This document shows positions 1-9,920 of a stretch of DNA of 64,000 nt, piece after piece. Within the stretch, counting starts at the first letter, position 1. The number at the start of each line of letters is the position of its first letter. This DNA is from Diabrotica undecimpunctata. Its lineage: Eukaryota; Arthropoda; Insecta; Coleoptera; Chrysomelidae. Below the pieces are notes generated by a model that was not told the origin of the DNA, did not search any database, and saw nothing but the letters and a program-made list of their open reading frames with translations. The DNA lies in assembly GCF_040954645.1 (NCBI RefSeq), contig NC_092809.1:84666573-84730572 (forward strand), written 5' to 3'. The position numbers were made by a program, and so were the translations under genes.

Positions 1-59
1 TTTATTATATTTAAGGCAATCATTTAGATTTTTTTTTCACTTCAGCAACAAAAGTTTTG

Positions 60-345
60 GTTGTGCAATGTATCGTCTACATGAAAGTCCTAGTATCTAC
101 TGTTATCGGTTAATCATTTGTGTAAATGTAATACAGTGTAGGTGCCATTACGCTACCCCAAGCAAGACCATTCATCTGCGTTCTTCATCTTACCATTGAA
201 TGATACGAAAAATCTTCTATTCTGTAGATATACGCGGATAAAACAAGTAATGTTTTTATCTATGGCGATGTCATACAGCTTTGGAGAAATGTTCTCTAAT
301 TTAATATGTCGTAAGTGGCATTTAGATTGACAAATACCACCCCTG
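60..345 (-). pseudogene. jockey-like LINE reverse transcriptase fragment
   Basis: Read on the minus strand this stretch gives decayed but recognisable jockey-clade RT sequence. It has an LNATYD block (normally D-L-x-A-A-Y-D, palm motif A), then a segment resembling QNRRFFVSLNGK, a G-S-V-x-A-P-T-L-Y-x-I-Y block (motif B), and a degenerate YADD region near position 75. Stops and small frame breaks interrupt it, so it is a dead fragment. The same RT segment occurs at 36170-36490 and 43385-43520 in the same orientation, and an upstream part of the same family lies at 54390-55110. The clade call rests on these motifs only. Confidence 0.7.
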
Positions 346-1394
346 ATACCCGATATCTTTCGTACTCGTTGTTGCTTTTTACAAAAACGGGTACGTTTAT
401 TAATAAGTATTACAAATAAAAATAAATAAGCAAGAAGAATATAAGTGATCTATATTTAAACTAAGTGACAGAAAAAAGAATATTATATATACATTTACTT
501 CTAAATTAAAAATTAAATTTTGATATGCCTGACAACGAAAGATACAAAAACACAATTATTTAAAGTTGAAAATAATAATAGCTTGTACAAGCGACAAAGC
601 ATTTAAAACAATAAGACCGAACATATTATATGTAATTGTAATAGATATGTTGCCGAGAATCAAGATACCCTAAGGTACCCAAATATTTCTTCTTTTAGTA
701 TCTGCCATAAGTGTATCCATGTGTTTATGTGTATCTAAAATATAGTATATACGATATTGAATTTCCTACATTTAAAAATCGAAATATTGAAATTAGACAG
801 TAAAAAATTGGACTTTTAAGAATGATTTATAAATTGTTATAATTTAAATTTTACAACTCCATGAAACAAATATTTTATACGTCATAAACTGTAGCAATCG
901 AAACATCGGAACGTTCATTTATATAATAAATATTTCAGTGCCAACGCATTTAAAAAAAAAATACTAATAAATAAAAATGAACTCTTACCTTTTCCAAGTT
1001 TATAATAGACACTACTTAAGTTTAAAAATAATTAAAGCAAGTAATATAAATTACCACCCTAAAATATTTTATTGCATTAACCAAGTATTTGTGAAATTTC
1101 TCGATGACTAAATTGATTGATATTTAAATAAATTTGAAGTTCCAAAATGTACCTGCTGTAAAATTTGAAAGTCTACGACTAATCAAATTATTGGCATCAT
1201 CGCAAGAGTTTATTTGTGTACGTGAAAGTATACATACGGATCCCAAAAGTGTTTTAACTTATTACAGAGTTCACTTAATCCTACGTGTTGCTCGGAGTCT
1301 ACATAAAGCGCTACGCAGATAATAATATACACGGTGTATATTCTACTGGAGTTAGTATAATACCATTTTAGAACGGAGCTTACATTAACCGCTA

Positions 1395-1396
<2 letters not shown>
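245..1396. repeat. Dispersed repeat A, copy 1
   Basis: About 1.15 kb that recurs in the same orientation at 43381-44556, with scattered substitutions and small indels. The left part is jockey-like RT debris. The rest, from about 400, has no convincing coding capacity; the short open frame at 1134-1322 is in both copies but resembles nothing I know. Both copies end at a (TA)n array beginning just after CCGCTAGAT. Read from the array inward, the unit starts TCTAGCGGTTAATG. A 5' TC next to an AT target is compatible with a Helitron-like end, but no helicase or CTRR hairpin is visible, so the class is open. Confidence 0.6.

Positions 1397-1446
<50 letters not shown>
1397..1446. repeat. (TA)n microsatellite
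   Basis: Near-pure TA dinucleotide array of about 50 bp at the right edge of repeat A copy 1. The equivalent array at copy 2 (44556-44654) is about twice as long. Confidence 0.95.
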
Positions 1447-1450
<4 letters not shown>

Positions 1451-2601
1451 TAAGAAAAAGTAGTCCAAAGTTTTTTGACTAGTTTGGAAAAAATATATGT
1501 AAATACTTTTTTCTTTTTGGGTGTGGTAGTCAATAAAAAATAGAGCTTTGCTAAGGCGTACTATTTATTCTGAATCCAAGCTTTCGGTGGTTTTTTGCCA
1601 CCTTTATCAAGGTCTACAAAGAAAATTACTATGTTGTAACAATTTGAATGGTGCAAAAAAAGGCTATAAAAAACTATAAAAAACTTACCCGAATCTAAGA
1701 TTCGTGGCATAAACAACAACGTTAAATAACATGATAATACTGAAGTTGCAACTAAACTTAAAAATGTTACTGTTAAAAAGACACTTTAAAAATTTATACG
1801 AAAATGGTTGCGTTTCGATTTAATTTGAGTTTCTTACCACTCCCTAACACGTGTTTCTGGGTCTACCCGTCATCAGAGAGAGTTTGTAAGAAAACTCAAA
1901 CCAAACCAAAACGCACCGACTACTCTGGCAATTATAGAAAAAATAATTACCAGAGTATGCTACTAGAGACACCTAGTGATGAAAGATGAAGTTAACTTAA
2001 GTTAAGCTATCGACACATTTAACTTCACTTTAAAAATTAATAAATACGTTAAAAGTTAAAAACAAAATGAAGGACGACATGTTAAAACAGTCGTCGTTGC
2101 AAGCTTGGTTTCAGTCACATTTCACGAGCAGAAAGAGAAAGTGGGTGGACAAATATTGTTTAAATAGTTTGAAGAAAATACAAAAACAACTTTGAAACTA
2201 ACGTCTCACAAAATACTGTTTATGAATTTTGAGTACTACCAACTGTATTACCAACTTAAAATTAAGCGGGAAATTAAAAATGTTATTTATAACATAAGCA
2301 ATCAAAAGAAAATAGTATTTAGTAAATAGGTTTAGAGTGTTGTGTACAGTGTTGTTTTGTTTGAGTTATTATTTTTTCTAAACTTTATTCAGGTGAAATC
2401 TTTATTCCATTGATAGGGTTCTCAACTGATTTATGTTGTGTGTTAGTACTGTTTTGTTAAATCGGCAAGTAAATCGTCAATGTCGAAACGGTCGGGTTGT
2501 AACGAATTTATTTTGCTTACCATAGGGTAAGAACATGGGGGTAGAAAAATTGGGGGCAGAAACTGTGGGGGCGAAGATAAGGCAAGCAAAATAAACGCTA
2601 C
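1447..2601. other. Unassigned intergenic sequence with a Penelope-type hairpin motif
   Basis: No gene is recognised. On the minus strand, 1611-1582 reads CTTGATAAA, then GGTGG, a short A-rich loop, CCACC and GAAA. This resembles the conserved hairpin of Penelope-like element terminal repeats, but the first block is degenerate. A second inverted repeat around 1918-1958 pairs TACTCTGG with CCAGAGTA. The open frame at 1804-1989 shows no known motif. Confidence 0.35.
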
Positions 2602-2606
2602 TAGTG

Positions 2607-2796
2607 AATTACGGTGCAGTAACCCCGGAGGTCAGCAAACCCAATCAACAGTTTTGTCAGCATTTAATTTTTATATAAAAGAAATAGTATTGTAATTAAA
2701 TTCAGTTATTTTCAATCAATAAAGCAGTGCAGTATAGTTGTAAAAGTTAATAAAGGGTCTTTTTAAAAAGTACCTTGGTGAGTTTAAACCTTTAAG
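2607..2796 (+). repeat. 5' LTR of the errantivirus-like element
   Basis: Direct repeat of 9905-10094. It starts AATTACGGTGCAG and ends CCTTTAAG. The left limit was set because the 5' copy is preceded by TAGTG and the 3' copy by a purine tract. A TATATAAAA box lies at 2672-2680 and an AATAAA polyadenylation signal at 2718-2723. At 190 bp the LTR is short for the group. Confidence 0.9.
2672..2680 (+). promoter_or_regulatory. TATA-like box in the 5' LTR
   Basis: TATATAAAA, 38 bases upstream of the AATAAA signal and repeated in the 3' LTR. It is the best candidate core promoter for the genomic RNA; the start site itself cannot be seen. Confidence 0.5.
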
Positions 2797-2814
2797 TGGC
2801 ACAGTGCAGTAAGA
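2797..2814 (+). other. Primer-binding site
   Basis: Immediately after the LTR the sequence begins TGGCACAGTGCAGTAAGAT. This resembles the TGGCGCAGTCGGTAGGAT type of site used by gypsy/17.6-like elements with a serine tRNA primer. The match is imperfect, so the tRNA assignment is inference. Confidence 0.55.
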
Positions 2815-2954
2815 TAGTGGGAGAGTCTACAGAAGATCCTCGTCGTTCTTAAACGTTTACCCGCTACGAACCAACCAACTTCCAGGGAAAACTACGGCCG
2901 TTCAACCCCAGAAGTCAACGAAAATCCAGAGTTAAAGAGTAGAAATCAATTTAT

Positions 2955-4451
2955 ATGACGAAAGACGATAAAAAGAAAGCGAAAGAAGAAAAGAAACCAG
3001 TTCCTTCGAAAAGAAATGCACCCAAGCATCATCATTTATCTATAAGCAAATTTAAAATATTTTCTAATCATAATTTAATTGCTTCACAAGCTTCATCTTT
3101 TAAAATTAGTAATTCTCTTTCAACTATTAGTGAATCGATTATCGAACCTGGTGCTGCTTCTATTTCGCAAAATAACTCAGCTTCTCAATTTAGTTTAAAA
3201 ACCAACGTTAGTTCCTTAGATAATACTTTAAATAGCTTAGATATACCATCTATAATTATTACTCCCGCTAGTGAATTAAATACTATGGCCATGGCACCCG
3301 CTCCCGCTCTAGTTTTCGACGTCAATAAAGATCTTTCCATCGTGCCTGATTACGATGGTAACCCTAATGAACTTCACAACTTCATTGAAGTTACTACAAT
3401 GCTTCTTAATCATTTCTGGGATCACAATAATCCCGATAACTTCCAAAATCACATGATAACTCGAGGTGTAATGAATAAAATTAAAGGAAGAGCTCGAGAA
3501 ATCATTTCCGTATATGGGTGTAAAGATTGGCCCACGATAAGGACCATACTAATTCAAAACTTTGCCGATCAACGTAATGAAAATTCGCTTACAAGAGACA
3601 TGGTAAACTTAAGGCAAGGACCCAACGAAACTCCTCAACAGTTTCACGAGAAAGTAATGTCACTTTTAAACACAATTTCGAACCACATCGAACTACATAC
3701 CGACAATGCAGATGTAAAGAGGAGCAAAAAGGAATTCTTTCAACAACAGGCCCTAACTACGTTCTTAGCAGGATTACGAGAACCAATGGGATCAACCATA
3801 CGATCAATGAGGCCTACAAATCTTGCTTTCGCTCTTCAATTCATCCAAGAAGAAAACAATATTAGGTATTTGCAGAAAACAACCAATTTTTCATTGCCAA
3901 ATAAGAATTCTACCCACACACAACCCCAGAGACAGCCGCAGTTCACAACACCACCACAATGGCAACAACCCATGCCCAGGCCACAGTTACATCAACCATT
4001 TTTCGGAAGTAATTCAGCACCGTCCCGACCAACATTTACCCCAAGATGGCCAATACAACCCGCTCGATTCCAACAACCAAGGCAACAATTCATGGCAAAC
4101 ACACAACCTCCAAGACCTAACCCATGGGTAAGCAGACCACCACAACAGTACAAACCAACACCGATGTCTATAAGTACACGCCAAACGGGACATAACAGAG
4201 GTTCAAGCTTCAGAAACTTTAGGCCGCAGCAACCGCAACCACACACCCCAAAGTTTACCGTAGAGGAGCTATTCAATATTGAACAACAAGACGAAAACGA
4301 TACCGATGCCTACTATGGAGAACAGACATACTACTATCCAAATCAGAACGCATATTCAGATGACTACCACGTAGAAGACTACCAAAATGCCCAATACGAA
4401 GAAGAAGATGTAAATTTTCCAAAACTCCAAGAGGAAAACGAAGAAACGTAA
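2955..4451 (+). CDS. gag: Gag polyprotein, errantivirus-like
   Basis: 498 residues starting at the first ATG after a leader of about 150 bases. The N-terminal 110 residues are Lys-rich then Ser/Asn-rich. Residues about 110-315 carry the capsid-like helical core, with IVPDYDGNPNELHNFIE and a later QQALTTFLAGLREPMG block typical of gypsy-type Gag. The C-terminal third is Pro/Gln/Arg-rich and ends in an acidic Tyr-rich tail. No CCHC knuckle is visible, as in errantiviruses, so the basic Pro/Gln stretch may bind RNA. Gag would form the intracellular particle. Pol overlaps in the -1 frame through an AAATTTT heptamer at 4412-4418. The ORF is uninterrupted. Confidence 0.9.
   Translation: MTKDDKKKAKEEKKPVPSKRNAPKHHHLSISKFKIFSNHNLIASQASSFKISNSLSTISESIIEPGAASISQNNSASQFSLKTNVSSLDNTLNSLDIPSIIITPASELNTMAMAPAPALVFDVNKDLSIVPDYDGNPNELHNFIEVTTMLLNHFWDHNNPDNFQNHMITRGVMNKIKGRAREIISVYGCKDWPTIRTILIQNFADQRNENSLTRDMVNLRQGPNETPQQFHEKVMSLLNTISNHIELHTDNADVKRSKKEFFQQQALTTFLAGLREPMGSTIRSMRPTNLAFALQFIQEENNIRYLQKTTNFSLPNKNSTHTQPQRQPQFTTPPQWQQPMPRPQLHQPFFGSNSAPSRPTFTPRWPIQPARFQQPRQQFMANTQPPRPNPWVSRPPQQYKPTPMSISTRQTGHNRGSSFRNFRPQQPQPHTPKFTVEELFNIEQQDENDTDAYYGEQTYYYPNQNAYSDDYHVEDYQNAQYEEEDVNFPKLQEENEET
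4412..4418 (+). promoter_or_regulatory. Predicted -1 ribosomal frameshift heptamer A AAT TTT
   Basis: In the gag frame the codons are GTA AAT TTT CCA, so the heptamer sits exactly in X XXY YYZ phase, 30 bases before the gag stop. A -1 slip here continues directly into the open pol frame, which begins SKTPRGKRRN and reaches the protease. I see no strong stem-loop just downstream. The phasing is observed; the frameshifting is inferred. Confidence 0.7.
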
Positions 4452-7400
4452 TCGAACTCAATTCGTATTCAGATAAAAAAGAACTTCCATATATCGAAAT
4501 TAAAAATCCTCCCCTTAAACTTCTTCTTGATACAGGGGCAACCAAATCATTTCTTAACCCCGAAATTGCATCCAAATATTATAAAAATGCTATCAAACAT
4601 GAACCGTTTGTAGTCAGTTCAATATTTCAAAACCATTCACAGGAATATTGTGCCGAAATTCCAATCTTCCCAGAATTTAACTCTAATATTAATTTAAAAT
4701 TCTACCTTTTTAAATTCCATAAAACATTTGATGGTCTCATCGGCCTCGATAACTTAAAACTTCTACAAGCAAATCTTAATTTCCCAGCATCCACACTAAC
4801 TACAGCACACTCAGTTCTCCCTATCTTTTATTATGAAACCAACAAAACACAATTTTATACAATTCAATTGGAACCCAGAACAATCACACAAGTAAGACTT
4901 CCAGTAAAACAAACAAAAGGCACCATACTTATACCAAAACAAGAAATACAAGGGGCAACTCTAAGAGAAACTCTCAGTGAAGCCTGCAATCAGCTAGCAT
5001 GGACCGAAATGATCAACAATACTGATGAACCTATTCAAGTAGCACTCACCGATCCTGTTAGAAGCAATCCAATAGATCTTCATGAATATCACTTGTATAC
5101 CTCGGACATCATTCCAATGGAAACAGAAACAAGAATAGATAGCGATCCTCTCATCAGAACAGATCATCTAAATCCAGAAGAAGAGATGCACATCAGACGT
5201 TTATGCAGAAAATTTGCAGATATATTCCATAATCCTGATGATACTTTAACATTTACAAATCAAATAAAACACCACATACGAACAACGGATGAAGTCCCAG
5301 TTTTCACAAAATCATATCGATATCCACACGTACATCGAGAAGAGGTTCAAAAACAGATCACATCAATGCTGGACCAAGGCATCATCAGACCAAGTCAATC
5401 ACCCTGGTCATCTCCAATTTGGGTCGTACCAAAAAAACCAGACGCCTCTGGAAAAATTAAATGGAGAATCGTAGTCGATTACAGAAAGATAAATGAGAAG
5501 ACTATAGACGATGGGTATCCCATTCCAAATATCACGGACATCCTTGATAAACTCGGACGCTGTCAATACTTTTCCACCCTCGATCTAGCCAGTGGATTTC
5601 ACCAAATAGAAATGGCAGGGGAAGATATACAGAAAACAGCATTTAACGTGGAAAATGGCCATTATGAATACCTTAGAATGCCTTTTGGTTTAAAGAATGC
5701 ACCCTCTACATTCCAGAGAATAATGGACAATGTGCTTAAAGGACTCATAGGAGAAATCTGCCTAGTATACATGGATGACATAATCGTATACTCAACCTCA
5801 CTTCAGGAACACATGGTCAACCTTAAGAAAATCTTTGAAAGACTACGAGAAACTAGGTTCAAGACACAGATAGACAAATGCGAATTTTTAAAAAAAGAAG
5901 TTGAATTCTTGGGCCACGTCGTAACTCCTGAAGGAATAAAACCAAATCCAAGCAAAATTAAAGCCATCATAGACTATCCCATACCAAATACTACCAAGCA
6001 GATTAGAGGATTTCTAGGACTACTTGGATATTACAGAAAGTTCATTAAGGATTTCGCAAAAATAACAAAACCACTCACCTCATGTTTAAAGAAAGATGCC
6101 AAGATAGAACACACAGAACAATTCCTAAACTGTATCAAAATCTGCAAAAACCTGTTAACCAACGAACCACTTCTACAATATCCGGATTTTACGAAGCCTT
6201 TCAACCTCACCACAGATGCAAGCAACTGTGCTATAGGCGCTATCCTGTCACAGGGTCCTGTAGGACAAGACAAACCCATTGCATATGCATCAAGAACACT
6301 GAACGAGACCGAGCTTAAATATTCTACCATCGAAAAGGAAATGCTTGCAATCGTATGGGCTACTAAATATTTTCGACCTTATTTATTTGAAAGGAAGTTT
6401 AAAATTCTCTCCGATCATCGACCACTTCAATGGCTATTCTCTTTAAAAGATCCGAACTCGAAACTTGTTAGATGGAGACTAAAACTCGAAGAATTCGATT
6501 ATGAAGTCATATACAAAAAAGGAAAATCCAATACGAACGCTGATGCATTATCCCGTGTCGAAATCCACACTAAAGAAGTAAATACCATTGACGAACATGT
6601 AGAAGAAATAATCAGTCTATTATCCAGAAAAGAAGATGACAACATATCTATGATCAACCATCCAAACTCAGTATGTGATCCAGATGAAGAAGATCCTATG
6701 GTTAACTTAGACGAAATTATCAAAGAAAAACAAACATCCGGCCTAACTGCAGAAGAAATGAAAGTAATAGACGAACTTCTACAAGAAGAAAACCAAAAGA
6801 TTGACAGTCAGCCAACAAAATCGCTATACCAACAAGACAACAACACAGATGGTACCCAACATTCTACAGAGGAAAACCCAATACTCGGAATTCTAATCAG
6901 CGAAAGACCATTGAACTATTACAACAACCAAATCATATTCAAATTGGTAAATTACAATCCTGCAAAACCTATAACAGAACAGTGCTTCCTAACAAAGAAA
7001 AGAATGCACGTCCAACTAGATAAAAACAACCTGAAAAACGATATTTTTCATTTCTTCAAGAACTACGTCGATACAAAAAAGAAATATGCCATCCTATTCG
7101 AAACTGATGAACTCTACCAGTCTGTCTGCAACATACTTCGAGAAACATTCAAGAATTCTGCATTTGATCTTGTAAAATGTAACAATTTACTTGAAGATAT
7201 AAGCAGTCCAGAAAGACAGAAAACCATCGTACAAGACCATCACCAAGGAAAGACAAATCATAGAGGAATTAATGAAACAGAAATTCAAATCAGAAAACAT
7301 TATTACTGGCCAACGTTGAAAAAGGATATAGAAGATTATATTAATCTCCGCGATACTTGTCAAACAAACAAATACGACAGAAATCCAGAAAAACTGAAGT

Positions 7401-8305
7401 TTATGTTAACTCCAACACCAACGAAACCACTGGAAATTGTTCACATAGACACATTTCAAGCAGCAGGACAAAAATTCCTTACCATCATCGACGCATTTTC
7501 AAAATACGGTCAAGCGTACCCAATAGAAGGATCAAACGCGATTAACATCTTAAACGCATTCCTGCTATTCATCACCCACCATGGACTACCACATATGATA
7601 ATTTCTGATAGTGGAACTAAATTTAAAAATGGACTTGTTCAAGAATTCGTGGACACTCACAAGATCTTAATCCACTACACAACACCTGATAACCCGCAAT
7701 CCAATGGAATGATCGAACGCTTTCACTCCACAATCATCGAGCATCTTCGAATATTAAAAGAAAAAAAGAAAACACTTAACATAAAAGACCAGATGCTATA
7801 CGCCATTATGGCATACAACAATTCTATTCACTCAGCTACCAAACAGAAGCCCATCAACGTCCTTAATGGTCACATAGATGCTCAAGATCCATTCCATATT
7901 GACATTAATAGAACACTGATAAATAATTACACACAGGAGCACAGATTGAAAACAAAAGAGATGTATAAAGAAATAAATAAGAAATTGCAAGAGAGCAAAC
8001 AGAAAAACATTCAAAAGATAAACGAAAAACGACACTCTCCGATAGCATATAAACCCAGCACGAAAATATACACTCGAAAAACAGTACAACGAAACAAACT
8101 GCTCCCCAGATTTTCACCTAAAATAGTCCAAAACAACAATCCTGTTACTGTTGATACCCAAGATACTACGGTGCATAAGAAAAATATTAAACATCAACCA
8201 CCAATAAAAACTAACCGCAAAAATACTTTACAGATGTATGTCAGTAACAGCCCAAGAAGTGAAAATCCAGGACCTTCGAGACAATCCAGGGATCCTCCCA
8301 GTTAA
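4418..8305 (+). CDS. pol: Pol polyprotein: protease, RT, RNase H, integrase
   Basis: About 1295 codons, read by a -1 shift from gag; the first ATG in frame (4868) lies after the protease and is probably not the start. Domains in order: aspartic protease with LLLDTGATKSFL near residue 38; RT with WRIVVDYRKIN, FSTLDLASGFHQIEM and YMDD near residue 451; RNase H with TTDASNCAIGAILSQ; integrase with a D,D,E core (HIDTF, IISDSGTKF, NGMIERFH). In the integrase zinc domain the family's INxCxxC reads INLRDTC: codon CGC at 7349-7351 gives Arg where Cys is expected, one transition from TGC. A single-base defect may therefore hamper integration. The 3' end overlaps env by 68 bases. Confidence 0.92.
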   Translation, partial: SKTPRGKRRNVIELNSYSDKKELPYIEIKNPPLKLLLDTGATKSFLNPEIASKYYKNAIKHEPFVVSSIFQNHSQEYCAEIPIFPEFNSNINLKFYLFKFHKTFDGLIGLDNLKLLQANLNFPASTLTTAHSVLPIFYYETNKTQFYTIQLEPRTITQVRLPVKQTKGTILIPKQEIQGATLRETLSEACNQLAWTEMINNTDEPIQVALTDPVRSNPIDLHEYHLYTSDIIPMETETRIDSDPLIRTDHLNPEEEMHIRRLCRKFADIFHNPDDTLTFTNQIKHHIRTTDEVPVFTKSYRYPHVHREEVQKQITSMLDQGIIRPSQSPWSSPIWVVPKKPDASGKIKWRIVVDYRKINEKTIDDGYPIPNITDILDKLGRCQYFSTLDLASGFHQIEMAGEDIQKTAFNVENGHYEYLRMPFGLKNAPSTFQRIMDNVLKGLIGEICLVYMDDIIVYSTSLQEHMVNLKKIFERLRETRFKTQIDKCEFLKKEVEFLGHVVTPEGIKPNPSKIKAIIDYPIPNTTKQIRGFLGLLGYYRKFIKDFAKITKPLTSCLKKDAKIEHTEQFLNCIKICKNLLTNEPLLQYPDFTKPFNLTTDASNCAIGAILSQGPVGQDKPIAYASRTLNETELKYSTIEKEMLAIVWATKYFRPYLFERKFKILSDHRPLQWLFSLKDPNSKLVRWRLKLEEFDYEVIYKKGKSNTNADALSRVEIHTKEVNTIDEHVEEIISLLSRKEDDNISMINHPNSVCDPDEEDPMVNLDEIIKEKQTSGLTAEEMKVIDELLQEENQKIDSQPTKSLYQQDNNTDGTQHSTEENPILGILISERPLNYYNNQIIFKLVNYNPAKPITEQCFLTKKRMHVQLDKNNLKNDIFHFFKNYVDTKKKYAILFETDELYQSVCNILRETFKNSAFDLVKCNNLLEDISSPERQKTIVQDHHQGKTNHRGINETEIQIRKHYYWPTLKKDIEDYINLRDTCQTNKYDRNPEKLKFMLTPTPTKPLEIVHIDTFQAAGQKFLTIIDAFSKYGQAYPIEGSNAINILNAFLLFITHHGLPHMIISDSGTKFKNGLVQEFVDTHKILIHYTTPDNPQSNGMIERFHSTIIEHLRILKEKKKTLNIKDQMLYAIMAYNNSIHSATKQKPINVLNGHIDAQDPFHIDINRTLINNYTQEHRLKTKEMYKEINKKLQESKQKNIQKINEKRHSPIAYKPSTKIYTRKTVQRNKLLPRFSPKIVQNNNPVTVDTQDTTVHKKNIKHQPPIKTNRKNTLQMYVSNSPRSENPGPSRQSRDPPS

Positions 8306-9920
8306 GCTTGGAGAAGCCAGAATCCAAACCAGCACCCATGATTTCATCCACTATTTCCAATTGGAACCAATAGCACAGGAAATCGAAACATTGGCATATC
8401 AATATCAAACTACAACTACAGCTATAGAAAATGGACTAAGTCAGCCGTACTTCGACAGTCTACAGAACTTCGACAAAACATTGCAGTATCTTCTTAAAAC
8501 AGCCCAAGAGAAACTCGACTCAGTTTATCCAGCAACCAGAAATAAAAGAGGTCTTATCAATGGATTAGGAAATATTATAAAATCCATCTCAGGAAACTTA
8601 GATCAAGAAGACGCAGAAAGATACGATGCAGCAATTCAGTCACTTGAACTCAATCAACAAAATATTATTAACAACATTAATAACCAATTAAGCCTTAATA
8701 AGAAAATAATGAACAACTATAACGAGACAGTGACACTACTAACCCACAATCAAGAGATAATAGCCGCAGAAACCAACAAAATCCGAACAGACTTAAACCA
8801 ATTCGTCTTTGATTTCAACCATTACATGCAAGTTCGAAACGTTTTAGACCAGATGAATTTAGCCTTACAAACCATTATCCAAATATTAGATGACCTACAG
8901 ACAGCAATCACATTCGCAAAAATCAAAACTCTTCATAATGGACTTATAAAACCAGACGAAATAAGATGGACCATCCAGAAAATGCTAGAACATCATCCAG
9001 CTTCTCAGCTACCATACCTCGAAGAAGAAGACCTGATGAGATATTACGAGATAGTAGAAATAGATGGTTACTACTCCAACCACTCTCTAGTCTTTATCTT
9101 ACATTTTCCCATTCTTTATTCCAAAGTATTCACATATTTTGATCTATATTCACTTCCAACCATAAATAACACAATAATTATTCCACCTGGACCATATTTA
9201 GCTTCTAACTCAGAACTTTTTCAATACATGGACCTACCATGCAGAAAGAGTGAACCAAAGAAATTCATTTGTCCAGAGAAGTTCCCGCAAGAAAATACAG
9301 AAGCTGACGACTGCATCAATCAAATCCTAAAATTATCCAATGATGCCGCCCAATGTCAAAACGTGCCGATCACAATTAGCACAACAATTATCCAAAAAGT
9401 ATCGGAAGCTCACTATATTGCTGTTTTCTCAAAAGCTACTAAAATCTCCACCCACTGTTCTACTTCCAAAATTGAAGTACTCAGAGGAACATTTCTAATA
9501 GAACTACCCCCAGGATGTGAGCTTAGAACCAACAACGAAGTTTACATCAACTCCAAAGCAACAATAAAAGAAGAACCGTTAACCCTGCCAAAAATAAAAA
9601 TTAGTCTTCAAGGGGAAAATCCAACAGTAAAGCCTCTAAAATTAGATAGAATCCAGTTAGATGAACTACATAAACTCTCAACGGAAGAAGAAAGACTCCA
9701 ACCCGTGTCTTTAAAAACAATGGACTATTACCATCTATGGACACCACCAATATATATCCTGGCAACAGCCCTTATCATTATTTTGGTTTACAAATTACGA
9801 GAGATATGGAAAAAGAAGACAACCGAAGAAGAAGATACAGCCGATCCAGAATCCATACCTTCAGTTTTGTTCATCCCTCACAAAACTTCCCAAGGGGATG
9901 GAGAAATTACGGTGCAGTAA
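8238..9920 (+). CDS. env: Envelope glycoprotein, errantivirus/baculovirus F-like
   Basis: 560 residues with no internal stop, overlapping the end of pol in another frame. A basic cleavage motif RNKR lies at residues 101-104 and is followed by a Gly/Ile-rich segment beginning GLINGLG, the layout of furin-processed F-type fusion proteins shared by errantiviruses and baculoviruses. A coiled-coil-like region follows. Several cysteines lie in the last third of the ectodomain. One transmembrane segment lies at about residues 498-518, with a Lys-rich then acidic tail of about 42 residues. No N-terminal signal peptide is seen, so a spliced mRNA with an upstream exon may supply the true start, as in gypsy; I see no decisive splice site. 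The ORF ends just before the 3' LTR. Confidence 0.85.
   Translation: MSVTAQEVKIQDLRDNPGILPVKLGEARIQTSTHDFIHYFQLEPIAQEIETLAYQYQTTTTAIENGLSQPYFDSLQNFDKTLQYLLKTAQEKLDSVYPATRNKRGLINGLGNIIKSISGNLDQEDAERYDAAIQSLELNQQNIINNINNQLSLNKKIMNNYNETVTLLTHNQEIIAAETNKIRTDLNQFVFDFNHYMQVRNVLDQMNLALQTIIQILDDLQTAITFAKIKTLHNGLIKPDEIRWTIQKMLEHHPASQLPYLEEEDLMRYYEIVEIDGYYSNHSLVFILHFPILYSKVFTYFDLYSLPTINNTIIIPPGPYLASNSELFQYMDLPCRKSEPKKFICPEKFPQENTEADDCINQILKLSNDAAQCQNVPITISTTIIQKVSEAHYIAVFSKATKISTHCSTSKIEVLRGTFLIELPPGCELRTNNEVYINSKATIKEEPLTLPKIKISLQGENPTVKPLKLDRIQLDELHKLSTEEERLQPVSLKTMDYYHLWTPPIYILATALIIILVYKLREIWKKKTTEEEDTADPESIPSVLFIPHKTSQGDGEITVQ
9892..9904 (+). other. Polypurine tract
   Basis: AAGGGGATGGAGA lies immediately before the 3' LTR and overlaps the last codons of env. 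Its position and purine content fit the plus-strand primer and fix the LTR start at 9905. Confidence 0.7.
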
